Of a stretch of 64,000 nucleotides of DNA, positions 12,601 to 20,825 are shown in pieces. The notes beneath the pieces are model-generated. The model did no database searches, was not told the origin of the DNA, and saw nothing but the letters and a program-made list of their open reading frames with translations. Origin of the DNA: Nymphalis io (taxonomy: Eukaryota; Arthropoda; Insecta; Lepidoptera; Nymphalidae); the NCBI RefSeq assembly GCF_905147045.1, contig NC_065911.1, forward strand, positions 7,688,001 through 7,752,000. The letters are read 5' to 3'. Both the position numbers and the translations under genes were made by a program. Position 1 is the stretch's first letter. Every line of letters begins with the position of its first letter.

Positions 12601-13147
12601 CCAACTTCGAGAAAGAGGTAAATCGTCGAATTCAACTCGGCTGGGCAGCGTTCGGGAAGCTACACGATATCTTCTCATCCCAAATACCGCAGTGTCTCAA
12701 GTCGAAAGTCTTCGACCAGTGTGTGTTGCCAGTGATGACGTATGGATCAGAGACGTGGTCGCTCACAATGGGCCTCATAAGAAGGCTCAAGGTCACTCAA
12801 AGGGCAATGGAGAGGGCTATGCTCGGAGTTTCTCTGCGAGATCGAATCAGAAATGATGAAATCCGCAGGCGAACCAAAGTAACCGACATAGCCCGAAGAA
12901 TTGCTAAATTGAAGTGGCAGTGGGCGGGGCACATTGCTCGCAGAACCAACGGCCGCTGGGGCAGAAAGGTTCTCGAGTGGCGACCACGAACCGGAAGACG
13001 CAGCGTGGGCAGGCCCCCTACAAGGTGGACCGACGACTTAGAACGAGTCGCGGGAAGCCGTTGGATGCGGGCAGCGCAAGATCGGCCAACGTGGAAATCC
13101 TTGGGGGAGGCCTTTGTCCAGCAGTGGACGTCTTTCGGCTGATGATG
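9612..13147 (+). mobile_element. RTE-clade non-LTR retrotransposon (LINE), apparently full length
   Basis: This 3536-bp insertion carries one large ORF (10104-13142). It ends in the GAT-rich tail typical of RTE elements and has a 10-bp target-site duplication. The first 375 bp or so are AT-rich, and then a GC-richer leader (about 9993-10103) precedes the ORF. The AT-rich part is assigned to the element only because the duplication places the boundary at 9612; it could instead be an extra insertion. After the stop codon only five bases of the GAT tail remain before the target site, so the 3' UTR is almost absent. The element resembles endonuclease-RT elements I know from Heliconius (HmRTE type); that match is from memory, not a search. 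Confidence 0.88.
10104..13142 (+). CDS. Endonuclease/reverse transcriptase of RTE-type LINE
   Basis: The 1012-residue frame is uninterrupted. Residues about 68-310 form an apurinic-type (EEP fold) endonuclease: TYNTR with N74, SEVR with E103, VYAP near 173-176, GDFNAKLG with D209 and N211, EIDFIL near 275-280 and the SDH triad at 300-302. Residues about 510-790 are the RT: KNNKAPGDDGI near 528-538, YRPISLL near 591, AGFRKG near 625, motif A FVDYEKAFD (D660), motif B RGVRQGDVISP near 716, and motif C FADD at 758-761 with both catalytic aspartates. The basic C-terminal tail (MLGVSLRDR, WAGHIARR, GRPPTRW, QDRPTWKSLGEAF) is usual for RTE-like proteins. In the cell it would nick DNA and copy its own RNA at the nick. 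The start at 10104 is the first in-frame ATG; the first 65 residues are low in recognisable structure, so a later start cannot be excluded. All catalytic residues I can check are present, so it could encode an active enzyme. Confidence 0.95.
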   Translation: MTNLLRSPTRLPSVAIMAYPLMIRATKPRPLVPGSPAIPSLGNSCGNGGAGGAKNPRQISCYQHRRPLALATYNTRTLRTDEKIIELEEELSRLHWDIVGLSEVRRQGEDTMILKSGNLLYFREGDQLSQGGVGFIVHKYLVNNVVKIESVSARVAYLILRITKRYSLKVIQVYAPTSTHSDDEVEVMYEDLSKAIHTNKTHFTVVMGDFNAKLGKRFGDELKVGPHGIGDRNTRGQMLADFMEKEGLFMMNSFFKKPGQRKWTWVSPDGKTKNEIDFILSTRRQIFNDVSVINAVKTGSDHRLVRGSLNINVKLQRSRLMKSTLRPSPLQIRNPEAFQLELQNRFDCLADCEEVDTYNDRLVETVRTAGSKTFKTSRTKGTKKISASTLRLMEERRKMILTSPADAAGYRLINRRISKSLTRDTRQFNTMRIKEAIERNKGSKVFARDLSVGQSQLTRLKTEDGRIVTSRSELLEEVEKFYGQLYTTAQSPVSSHAADPRARLTRHYTEDFQDVSLFEIRMALGQLKNNKAPGDDGITAELLKAGGTPILRALQRLFNSVIAKGQTPKAWHRSVVVLFFKKGDKTLLKNYRPISLLSHVYKLFSRVITNRLEQRLDDFQPPEQAGFRKGFSTIDHIHTLRQVIQKTEEYNQPLCLAFVDYEKAFDSIETWAVLNSLQRCQIDYRYIRVLKCLYENATMSIRLQDQNSKPIQLQRGVRQGDVISPKLFTAALEDVFKLLDWNGLGININGEYITHLRFADDIVIMAETLEDLGTMLDDLSRVSQQVGLKMNMDKTKIMSNIHVAPTQVKVGNSALEVVDNYVYLGQTIQLGRSNFEKEVNRRIQLGWAAFGKLHDIFSSQIPQCLKSKVFDQCVLPVMTYGSETWSLTMGLIRRLKVTQRAMERAMLGVSLRDRIRNDEIRRRTKVTDIARRIAKLKWQWAGHIARRTNGRWGRKVLEWRPRTGRRSVGRPPTRWTDDLERVAGSRWMRAAQDRPTWKSLGEAFVQQWTSFG

Positions 13148-13157
13148 ATTTGATGAG
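13148..13157. repeat. Target-site duplication, right copy (RTE)
   Basis: ATTTGATGAG, partner of 9602-9611. It runs straight into the remainder of element C. Confidence 0.85.
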
Positions 13158-13202
13158 TGGGTGGTACCTACTCAGACGAGCTTGCACAAAGCCCTACCAG
13201 TA
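13158..13202 (-). mobile_element. Element C, right part of copy split by the RTE LINE
   Basis: TGGGTGGTACCTACTC through CAAAGCCCTACCAG completes the 5' end (reverse orientation) of the C copy interrupted at 9611. Confidence 0.85.
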
Positions 13203-14209
13203 GATTATATTTAGTAAGTAATTTATAGTATTGATTTTAGTGAAAAGGAGTAACAGCTGAGTTTTGGTATTTCACGGTTAAATACACATTTCGACTAGAT
13301 TGATAATTGTGAAATGACAATTCACCATCTCTTTCACTCTTCATGAATAACTTTAATTTATATTGGCAGAAGTTTATAATTGATATATGTATAGTTGGAA
13401 GAGGAAAATAAATAAATCCACTACTGTTATATATTAGTGGATACCTATATGTAATACATTTCATTGAAGTTTTACTATATTAAGTGATTTCATCCGAATC
13501 ACACAAAGGACATGGCCAATTTCTGTATGAGCGTTTGCGTAGGTATCGAGTTTAGTTTACACAAATGAATTGTGGTGTTTTATATTCGTGAATATTGGAA
13601 TATTAAATTGCCATAAATGAAAAACTCAAAAAATATTACAACAGAATAGACGTAAACATATAATAATATAATGGAATAGAAAAGAATAACGTAGATATAA
13701 ATCCGATTGCTGCCAATAAGTGTAGATTATGATTTTGCTATAAAAAATATTTTTTATACATTCATGTACTTTATAAAGCAACGTAATCGAGTGGTAGATG
13801 GTATCAGTCCGTAGACATAAGCGGGGATTAATAACTATCAAAAACGAATCGCAAAAAAACAAACAGTACACAACGGAAAATCTGCAATGACTTTACATTG
13901 ACATTTGACATAGAATCGCACTCGCGGGCAAAAGTGGACTCGTTCCGTTTTAAGAATTATATTTCTGTGTAATATTAAAAAAACTATCTTACGCATCAAC
14001 ATTTATGAAAAGATAATTTTATTAAATGCAACAAATACCAATGAAGACATTTTCGTACAAATAAAATGTTCCTAATAAGAGTCCAGATCACTTGTCTATG
14101 CATATGCTATGCAAGCAGTCTTGAACGTCCATTATTATATTTCTTTCTCTGTGCTCCATTACGGTTTAAGTTGACAAACGTTTCTTAAAATTGATTTTGT
14201 ATTACATAA
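13203..14209. other. Noncoding AT-rich stretch, nothing recognised
   Basis: No recognisable gene. The ORFs at 13237-13464 and 13626-13871 (minus) are short, AT-driven and motif-free. A 20-bp perfect palindrome of A/T only sits near 13740. Confidence 0.5.
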
Positions 14210-14502
14210 TTTTTTTTATAGAATAGGAAGGCGGACGAGCATATGGGCCACCTGATGGTAAGTGGTCACCAACACCCATAGATTACATTGGCATATAAGA
14301 AATGTTAACCATCGCTTACATCACCAATGCGCCACCAACCTTGGTAACTAAAATGTTATGTCCCTTGTGCCTGTAATTACACTGGCTCACTCACCCTTCA
14401 AACCGGAACACAACAATACCAAGTACTGCTGTTTTGCGGTAGAATATCTGATGAGTGAGTGGTACCTACCCAGACGAGCTTGCACAAAGCTCTACCACCA
14501 GT
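14210..14502 (-). mobile_element. Element C, full-length copy, reverse
   Basis: T run, TATAGAATAGGAAGGCGGAC, then the full body to CTACCACCAGT. It carries the older-subfamily states (CCCATAG, TTAACC, GTTATG) that distinguish it from the young copies. Confidence 0.88.
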
Positions 14503-14671
14503 AATATTTTGAAATAAAAACTCCCAAGTTCATAGAAGTTATAAACTATGTACTAAGTATTAATTTTTTTTTATTTTTATTTTACAATATATTTACTGTC
14601 TAGCTGTACGTGTTATGTACTATTTTCGCCACGTAATTTCTTGTTGTTGTTTCACGATGTGTTGAATCACT

Positions 14672-14785
14672 ACAGGGCTCGAGATGAATTATAAATTAAA
14701 ATGAAACACATGTCCGGATTTGAACACACAAACTGTTGCTAAAATTTATGTATTCTAGCTACTGGGCCATGACCTACAAAACAAT
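14672..14785 (-). repeat. SINE-L 5' region, diverged, reverse
   Basis: CGAGATGAATTATAAA, CATGTCCGGATTTGAAC and CTGGGCCAT mark a decayed reverse copy of the SINE-L head and anterior body; the 3' half is absent. Confidence 0.6.
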
Positions 14786-14874
14786 TAACACATATAATTA
14801 AAAAAATACTTACTTTAATACTTTTTACTAAATAAACTTTTATAAAAAAGAATTAATATTACGTTAGGGAAAAA

Positions 14875-14985
14875 TATGCCCTGAACGTAGCCAAGGACAG
14901 ATCCAGATGGCGCACCATCGTAGAAGATCCTGAATTGGGGTCACGACTCTAAGACATGAAAAAATCGATGCGAGGAGGAAAAAAT
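14875..14985 (+). pseudogene. LINE ORF C-terminal fragment
   Basis: One frame reads LNVAKDRSRWRTIVEDPELG and then stops. The AKDRxRWR word is typical of the extreme C terminus of RTE/CR1-like LINE proteins (compare AAQDRPTWKSL in the intact RTE protein of this window). Nothing of the RT precedes it, so it is a severely 5'-truncated insertion. The clade is uncertain. Confidence 0.55.
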
Positions 14986-15070
14986 AAAAGGAAAATCTTT
15001 TTAGAAAAGTCTGTACTAAAGAAGTGAGTACTGATGTTTAGACATAATAAACAGTCTCAGTTCAAGCTTT

Positions 15071-15210
15071 ACTTATAAATTTTGTTCAGGTTGATTAGGT
15101 AAACAATGCATTGTCTTTTTCTTTCGCATGTCAAATCAATGGTGACAGAAAGAGAGAAATCAATGTTTAACTAAACCACCCTTTAGTTTCTAGGAAGGAT
15201 TTCTACCAAA
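15071..15210 (+). mobile_element. MITE-like repeat F, copy 1
   Basis: A 140-bp block (ACTTATAAATTTTGTTC to TTTCTACCAAA) that recurs at 18926-19065 with a single substitution (CATTG here, CGTTG there). A diverged relative at 44511-44640 has terminal inverted repeats and a TA duplication, so I infer a Tc1/mariner-type MITE. In this copy the right end is not an inverted match of the left end. Confidence 0.7.
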
Positions 15211-15642
15211 CTATCCGAATATTATATTTTCATATCTGGTAAAACTACAACAGAACTGTACGGATAAAACTATTACAAAGAAGTGAAATACTGAAACAAA
15301 AATGATAAAAAAGGACAGAAAACAACATTGTTGTTCGTACACGGAATACGTATTCAACAATTACCATACTATATTTCCATTATGAACGTTGGATTAAAAT
15401 AACAGTTTCCCTTTGTACGACTTACTCGACTAAAACTCGACTAATCCACTCGGAAAATATTCTGCGTTAATGGATGAAGTCATCCGAGCAGAAGAGCCAG
15501 ATAGCCTGGTGGTCCACTGGATGTAGCACCATATCACGCTTCTTGCAACATATATCTTACTGATTGTATTTACGAGCTTAAAAAATAGAAAATACTTACT
15601 GTTGTCATTCGACTTAAGTCTACTGTATAATCAATCAGAATA
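15211..15642. other. Noncoding stretch, nothing recognised
   Basis: No gene or repeat recognised between the MITE-like repeat and the SINE-E copy. Confidence 0.45.
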
Positions 15643-15872
15643 CACACCTGCCTTTCACGCCGAAAGCTGTGGGTTCAATTCCCACCTAGGACAGACATTT
15701 GTGTGCATGAACATGTCTGTTTGTCCTGAGTCTGGGTGTATTTATCTATATCAGTATGTATTTACAAAAGAAAAATAGTATGTGTATAGTATATCAGTTG
15801 TCTGGTTTCCATAGTTCCACATAGTTTGGGATCAGATGGCCGTGTGTGAATAATGTCCCAGGAATTAATATA
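15643..15872 (+). mobile_element. SINE-E, head-truncated copy
   Basis: It begins in the anticodon region (GCCTTTCACGCCGAAAG), passes the B-box (GGTTCAATTCCC), and runs through the body to GATGGCCGTGTGTGAATAATG and a short AT-rich end. In tRNA-Glu the same CTTTCAC anticodon loop occurs, hence the head assignment. Confidence 0.85.
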
Positions 15873-16838
15873 ATTATTAGATGTATTTTATTGTATGTAA
15901 TTATTATGTATTGATTTATGTGTTGTTGTTGAATGATTTTAGGTACAATATAAATGATGTTTTTTACTAGTATTTATTTATTTTCTCCAGGTAGCGCGCG
16001 TTGTTTCAATCTTACAATTGAATTTTAAATCAAGCAATTCAAATAATCAAACAGAAATATTTGCACTCTTTTAGTGTCACCACAATGGAATTAAGAATAC
16101 TAAATTTTATTCGCTCTTATGAAATTAAACTCGATAAAAAATCAGTAACATAACTAATATGGAAGTTAATTTCAAATTCTCTGTATCATTAATATCAATA
16201 AAAAAATTAAGAATTACTTTAATATCAATCAATCTCTCTCTTAAGCTAAGCATTCACTAGAGGGTTAGCCTGCCTTTCCTCTAATGAACAACTCAGCGGG
16301 TTCATTATAACGGCGGATTAAAAACTGATTCCTGTTGGGGAGTGAAACAATTTACTCTTATCGGAGATTAAGGTCCTTAAGATCACGCTTTGTTACGTAA
16401 TTCATTGTATGCAGTGGACGGTTAGTGACATACGGGACGAGAAATGCACCAACATTTTTAAGCAGAATATTTTTTGCTAAATTCACGAAACATAATGGAT
16501 TTTTCTAAAGCTCATTTCTGTATATTTTCTATTGGAATTTCATCTTGCTGAGTAATTCGTTGTTTTATTAAGATTAGAAGGTTTTTTTTTTAATATTATT
16601 AATGTTATGGTGGTATGAAGTAGATTATCCATTCTCTTGAGAATCCGAGAAGATTTAAGTTAACTTCGAAAATGAGAAAATTGGATTGAAATCCCAAATG
16701 ATAAAAATCTAAGTCATTGTCCAGTAATTAGACTAGATAATAATAAGCTAATAAATAGAACAGCTGCCATTTGAGATATATAATATTATAAGTAAATAGT
16801 TCATTTAGTTCTTAAGACTCGGAGTACGAAATATTGTT
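15873..16838. other. Noncoding AT-rich stretch, nothing recognised
   Basis: No exon, RNA or known repeat seen. A GC-richer patch at about 16255-16440 is not coding in any frame. Confidence 0.45.
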
Positions 16839-16879
16839 CTCAAAATTTCATAACAGTACCACTGTTATGAAATTTTGAG
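16839..16879. repeat. Perfect 41-bp hairpin palindrome
   Basis: A 19-bp arm (16839-16857, CTCAAAATTTCATAACAGT), a 3-nt loop (ACC) and an exact reverse-complement arm (16861-16879). It is unrelated in sequence to the hairpins at 8263, 17188 and 45924. Confidence 0.95.
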
Positions 16880-17187
16880 CTGCCGTAATTACAAGTCTCC
16901 TTAAAATTAATCATTGCATGGCGATTCATTTTCAAACGTCAGACACATGAAACGAGTTACTTTTCAAAGGGTCTTTGAAGTAGATTGGAGTATGTATGTA
17001 TGTTGTTTTCAACTTACGTACCTAATATATAATAAATTTTTAAATGTTATTTATTATATTTTAATTAAATATATATAAACATAAAATTAATATATGTAAT
17101 ATATATAATAATAAATAGTATTAAACTTATTATGACTTTTTGCCTATAAAGCAATGTAGCGGTCATGGGATACTATGACAGTCATGA

Positions 17188-17227
17188 GATTTGATTTTAC
17201 AGGATATTTATACTGTAAAATCAAATC
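17188..17227. repeat. Perfect 40-bp hairpin palindrome
   Basis: A 15-bp arm (GATTTGATTTTACAG), a 10-nt loop (GATATTTATA) and the exact complementary arm. It lies only 309 bp after the previous hairpin. Confidence 0.92.
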
Positions 17228-17567
17228 AAAATATACTATATTTAGGTAGGCTCTTATAACAAATACACTTAGACAAATACTTTTTAATTTTATATAATAA
17301 CATTTTTTTTATAAAACTCAAAACGGTTATCGTGTTAAAAAAAACGGATCATATTTGTTAAATGCCCGAATGATGTGAGTTTCATTTCGGTAGTCAAATC
17401 GCGATTGACGGATGCTTATCTGGCGAAACTTCGATTAAGTTGGAGTTGACAAGATACGAGTATGATTTAAAGTTCTTATAACTTTGAAAATCGCTTAATA
17501 GAAAAAAAATAGGAAAACTTTAAGTATCTACACGAGTATTCGCAAATATATCACATCGTACATATGT

Positions 17568-17645
17568 ACACTTCGTGTTATGCTATTTTGATACGTATAT
17601 CCTTTTAATGTTATAACTATTGTAGTCAATGTCGCATATCACATT
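17568..17645 (+). repeat. Repeat I, copy 1
   Basis: It shares ACACTTCGTGT, GCTATTTTGAT and CAGTCAATGTCGCATATCAC-like words in the same order with 32781-32893; the distal copy has extra internal sequence. Family unknown. Confidence 0.55.
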
Positions 17646-17903
17646 ATTTTGATATTTCATCATCGTTCGGGGGATGTGTATTAAGTTTACTCTTTTCATC
17701 TCTACAGGTGTATTTCATTTTTCGTCATTAGATTTTAATTTTTACATCAATTAGTCATTTGTATAAAAATAATATATCATACACCATCGTATGTATATTT
17801 ATTAACATGTAATTAGTTTTGTTCAATGAAATTAGTAAAGCATTAATTAAATTAAAAGCTATAATGTAGAATTAAACAAATAAACGTTCCGTAATTTTTT
17901 TGT

Positions 17904-18209
17904 AGCCGACTTGGCCCAGTGGTTATAACGCGTGAATCTTAACCCATGATCGTGGGTTCAAAAGCGGGCAAGCACCGCTGAATTTTCATGCGCTGAAATT
18001 GTGTTTATAATTCATCTCATGCTTGACGGTGAAGGAAAACATCGAAAGGAAACCTGCGTCTAATTTCACTCAAATCTGCCACTTGTATATTCCGCTAACC
18101 CGCATTGGAGTAGCGTGATGGAATATGCTCACATCCTTTTTCTCAAAAAAGGAGAGGAGGCCTTAGACCAGCAGTGAGACATTGACAGGCTGTTACTATA
18201 TTTTTTTTT
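17904..18209 (+). mobile_element. SINE-L (tRNA-Lys-like head), full length
   Basis: The tRNA-like head reads GCCGACTTGGCCCAGTGG (A-box region), ATCTTAA in the anticodon-loop position (CTT, lysine) and GATCGTGGGTTCAAA (B-box). The body (GAAGGAAAACATCG, CCCGCATTGGAG, GGAGGCCTTAG, CAGCAG) and the end GGCTGTTACTATA with a T-rich run follow. Several substitutions and the loss of part of the CATGTGTCTAAT segment show it is not recent. Confidence 0.88.
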
Positions 18210-18893
18210 ACTATAGTAAGCAAGAAAAACACGTTTGTTAATGTTATAATAAAAACGAAAAGAAAAGAAAAGTATATTATTTGTAAAGAAAACAGCTGTA
18301 TTTTTGTAATAAGGAGAACAACCGGTAAGACAGAGTTATTAAGATGGACAATTTAAATGAGATGCTGTTAATAATTAATTAATTAAACACTACGCCGGCA
18401 GCGATACTGATTCATCTTTATTTTATAAAAGATAAAATCTTGGAAATGTGACGAACGGACAAATTGCAATTACACTTTCTTTTATCGTCGAGAAAGTCAT
18501 CAATTTTAGAGTTCCATAGTCGCCTCTTCGATGAATAGCATAAAGCTTGCCAAGAACAAAGGGTTCTCTTAAAAGCTTTTCGGGCCAACAGCCTGACCAT
18601 ACATTTGATTTGTGTTATAGTTAGTTAGTTATTGGCAATATTGTTTATTCGTACGTGTATATGACTTTTTTGTTTTTTTTTTTATTAAATTATCTGTGTT
18701 TTCAATTCAGGGTATCGATGATTCTGACATCAACGGCAATATTTAGTTCAAGCCTTTCACTTAACACACTCTCTATACGTAAGAAATAAATTTGATTATA
18801 ATGATATTTAAAAATATGTATAACAACAGCATATAATTTGATTGAATTCAGGGGAAAAAAATGATTTTACAGATTTTTTAAGGAAATTAATTT
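18210..18893. other. Noncoding AT-rich stretch, nothing recognised
   Basis: No supported gene. The 60-codon minus ORF at 18418-18600 has no family motif. Confidence 0.45.
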
Positions 18894-18912
18894 TATATAT
18901 ATATATATATAT
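18894..18912. repeat. TA microsatellite, left tract
   Basis: About nine TA units a few bases upstream of the second F repeat. Confidence 0.9.
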
Positions 18913-18925
18913 AAAAAAAACATTT

Positions 18926-19064
18926 ACTTATAAATTTTGTTCAGGTTGATTAGGTAAACAATGCGTTGTCTTTTTCTTTCGCATGTCAAATCAATGGTGA
19001 CAGAAAGAGAGAAATCAATGTTTAACTAAACCACCCTTTAGTTTCTAGGAAGGATTTCTACCAA

Positions 19065-19065
<1 letters not shown>
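18926..19065 (+). mobile_element. MITE-like repeat F, copy 2, between TA tracts
   Basis: It differs from 15071-15210 at one position over 140 bp. It is bracketed by TA microsatellite tracts on both sides, as expected if a TA-targeting element landed in a TA repeat. Confidence 0.75.

Positions 19066-19068
<3 letters not shown>

Positions 19069-19120
<52 letters not shown>
19069..19120. repeat. TA microsatellite, right tract
   Basis: About 26 uninterrupted TA units, likely polymorphic in length. Confidence 0.95.
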
Positions 19121-19121
<1 letters not shown>

Positions 19122-19989
19122 TCAAGCCCACTTTAGGCAAGTGCTTTAAAATGGGTAATCATAAATGTAATAATAATATTTGCTAAAATACTGCGCAACA
19201 GTAGAAATTTGATTAAAGATGAAATCACTGATCAAAGAAATTCAATACCTAAATCTGTTATATTGAATTCCATTGAGTTATCAATCAGTGAACCAAACAA
19301 TCATCGAGGCACACCAACGATTTAAGCGAAGCGATTGTTTAAGATACTTCTAAAGAGGGTTCTATTACGAGAGGCATTTGGTACGAAACAATTGCCAATA
19401 CACAGTAATTTAGACTCAAAACATTTATAATAGAGGCTGTAATTGAGTGTCATGACCGCTAGAACATTTCATGTTCTACAAAAGAGCAAGGGAAATAAGT
19501 CATTAATAGAAAATAACATATCAGTTGGGGGATCAGAAACAAGATGACTGTTCAGATAAGGGGTGAATAGAATTGTATTTCACTCCCCCATTGTCGGATT
19601 CCAGGATTGGGGAGTGGCTAAAATATATGTTAATGACGTAAAATTCTACAACATTGTAACTGAATTGATAATTACTTTTAATTACACATTCCTTATCAAG
19701 ATTCAAACGTGTTATAATAATCGACTAATTAGTTAATGCAGGAAGAAGTTGATGAATGAGAACTGACGTAAGTTTTAGAATATTTCGGACTTTATAACAA
19801 GCTACTATCAAATAATGTTTTGTAGTTAGTCTGTAATTACAGTAAGATGGACCTTCAAAGTTTAACGCTTGACATCACATTTACAATCTGAGGAACTTGT
19901 CAAAGGCTTTCGAAATTGTCTATGGGTAGATAAGATGACCATTGACCAGCTACTGACGACATTGTTTTTAATTGATCTCAATTGCTATA
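19121..19989. other. Noncoding stretch, nothing recognised
   Basis: No gene seen. A small hairpin (CACTCCCC paired with GGGGAGTG) lies near 19581-19616. Confidence 0.45.
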
Positions 19990-20196
19990 TCGTTAATATT
20001 CATCTCGTGCTTTTCGGTGAAGGAAAACATCGTGAGGAAACCTGCATGTGTCTAATTTCATCGAAAATTCTGCCACATGTGTATTCCACCAACCCGCATT
20101 GGAGCAGCGTGGTGGAATAAGCTCCAAACCTTCTCCTCAAATAGGGAGAGGAGGCCTTAGCCCAGCAGTGGGACATTTACAGGCTGTTACTTTTTT
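19990..20196 (+). mobile_element. SINE-L, 5'-truncated copy
   Basis: It starts at TTCATCTCGTGC and keeps the whole 3' body to AGGCTGTTAC plus a short T run. It matches the consensus closely, so it is among the younger copies. Confidence 0.88.
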
Positions 20197-20604
20197 AATA
20201 TATATATATAAATCGTCCAATAGTCATCATCTGATCGTTTCAATAGATTTATATTATTATGACATTTTTTTTTTTTTTTTTATTAATAATTATATTGATA
20301 AGCTTCTATAACACATAGAATCTTTCAACGTATGAGAATTATAAAAAGACGAACAAAAAAAAAATCTTAACTTCATTTTACGTCACAGTTTTTACAACAT
20401 AATACATATTTGCAGGAAATTGCCGTATACCGTCAAAATTCCGTAGTTTCTGTAGTGGAAAACACTTTAACCAGGAAATAACGATAATCACGAAACTTGC
20501 CTTAGTTAAGTCAAAACTTTAGTGTGTAAAGCCTATCACCTTCTCCCGTTTTGATGTTCATGATTTCACTTTAATTCCATATAGAGGTGGACTTAGCTTG
20601 AGTT

Positions 20605-20825
20605 TTAAAGTTGAATTAGTCCAATGGCTAGAACACGTGGTTTTTAAATGCTGGTTTAAATCGTTTCAAGTAAAAATGGAGTTTTTATGAGTTTCATTTG
20701 TCATGAAATTATGCTGCATTTGTATCCACTAATGCGGTTTGAAGGAGCGTGGTGGAATTATCTTCGAATCTAATTTATAGTAGAGGCTCAGCTTTGAGAT
20801 ATTTACTGGCTGTTACTATACTTTG
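20605..20825 (+). mobile_element. SINE-L, strongly diverged copy
   Basis: CCAATGGCTAGAACACG, GGAGCGTGGTGGAAT and TACTGGCTGTTACTATAC occur in SINE-L order with heavy substitution and deletion between them. An old insertion. Confidence 0.65.
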
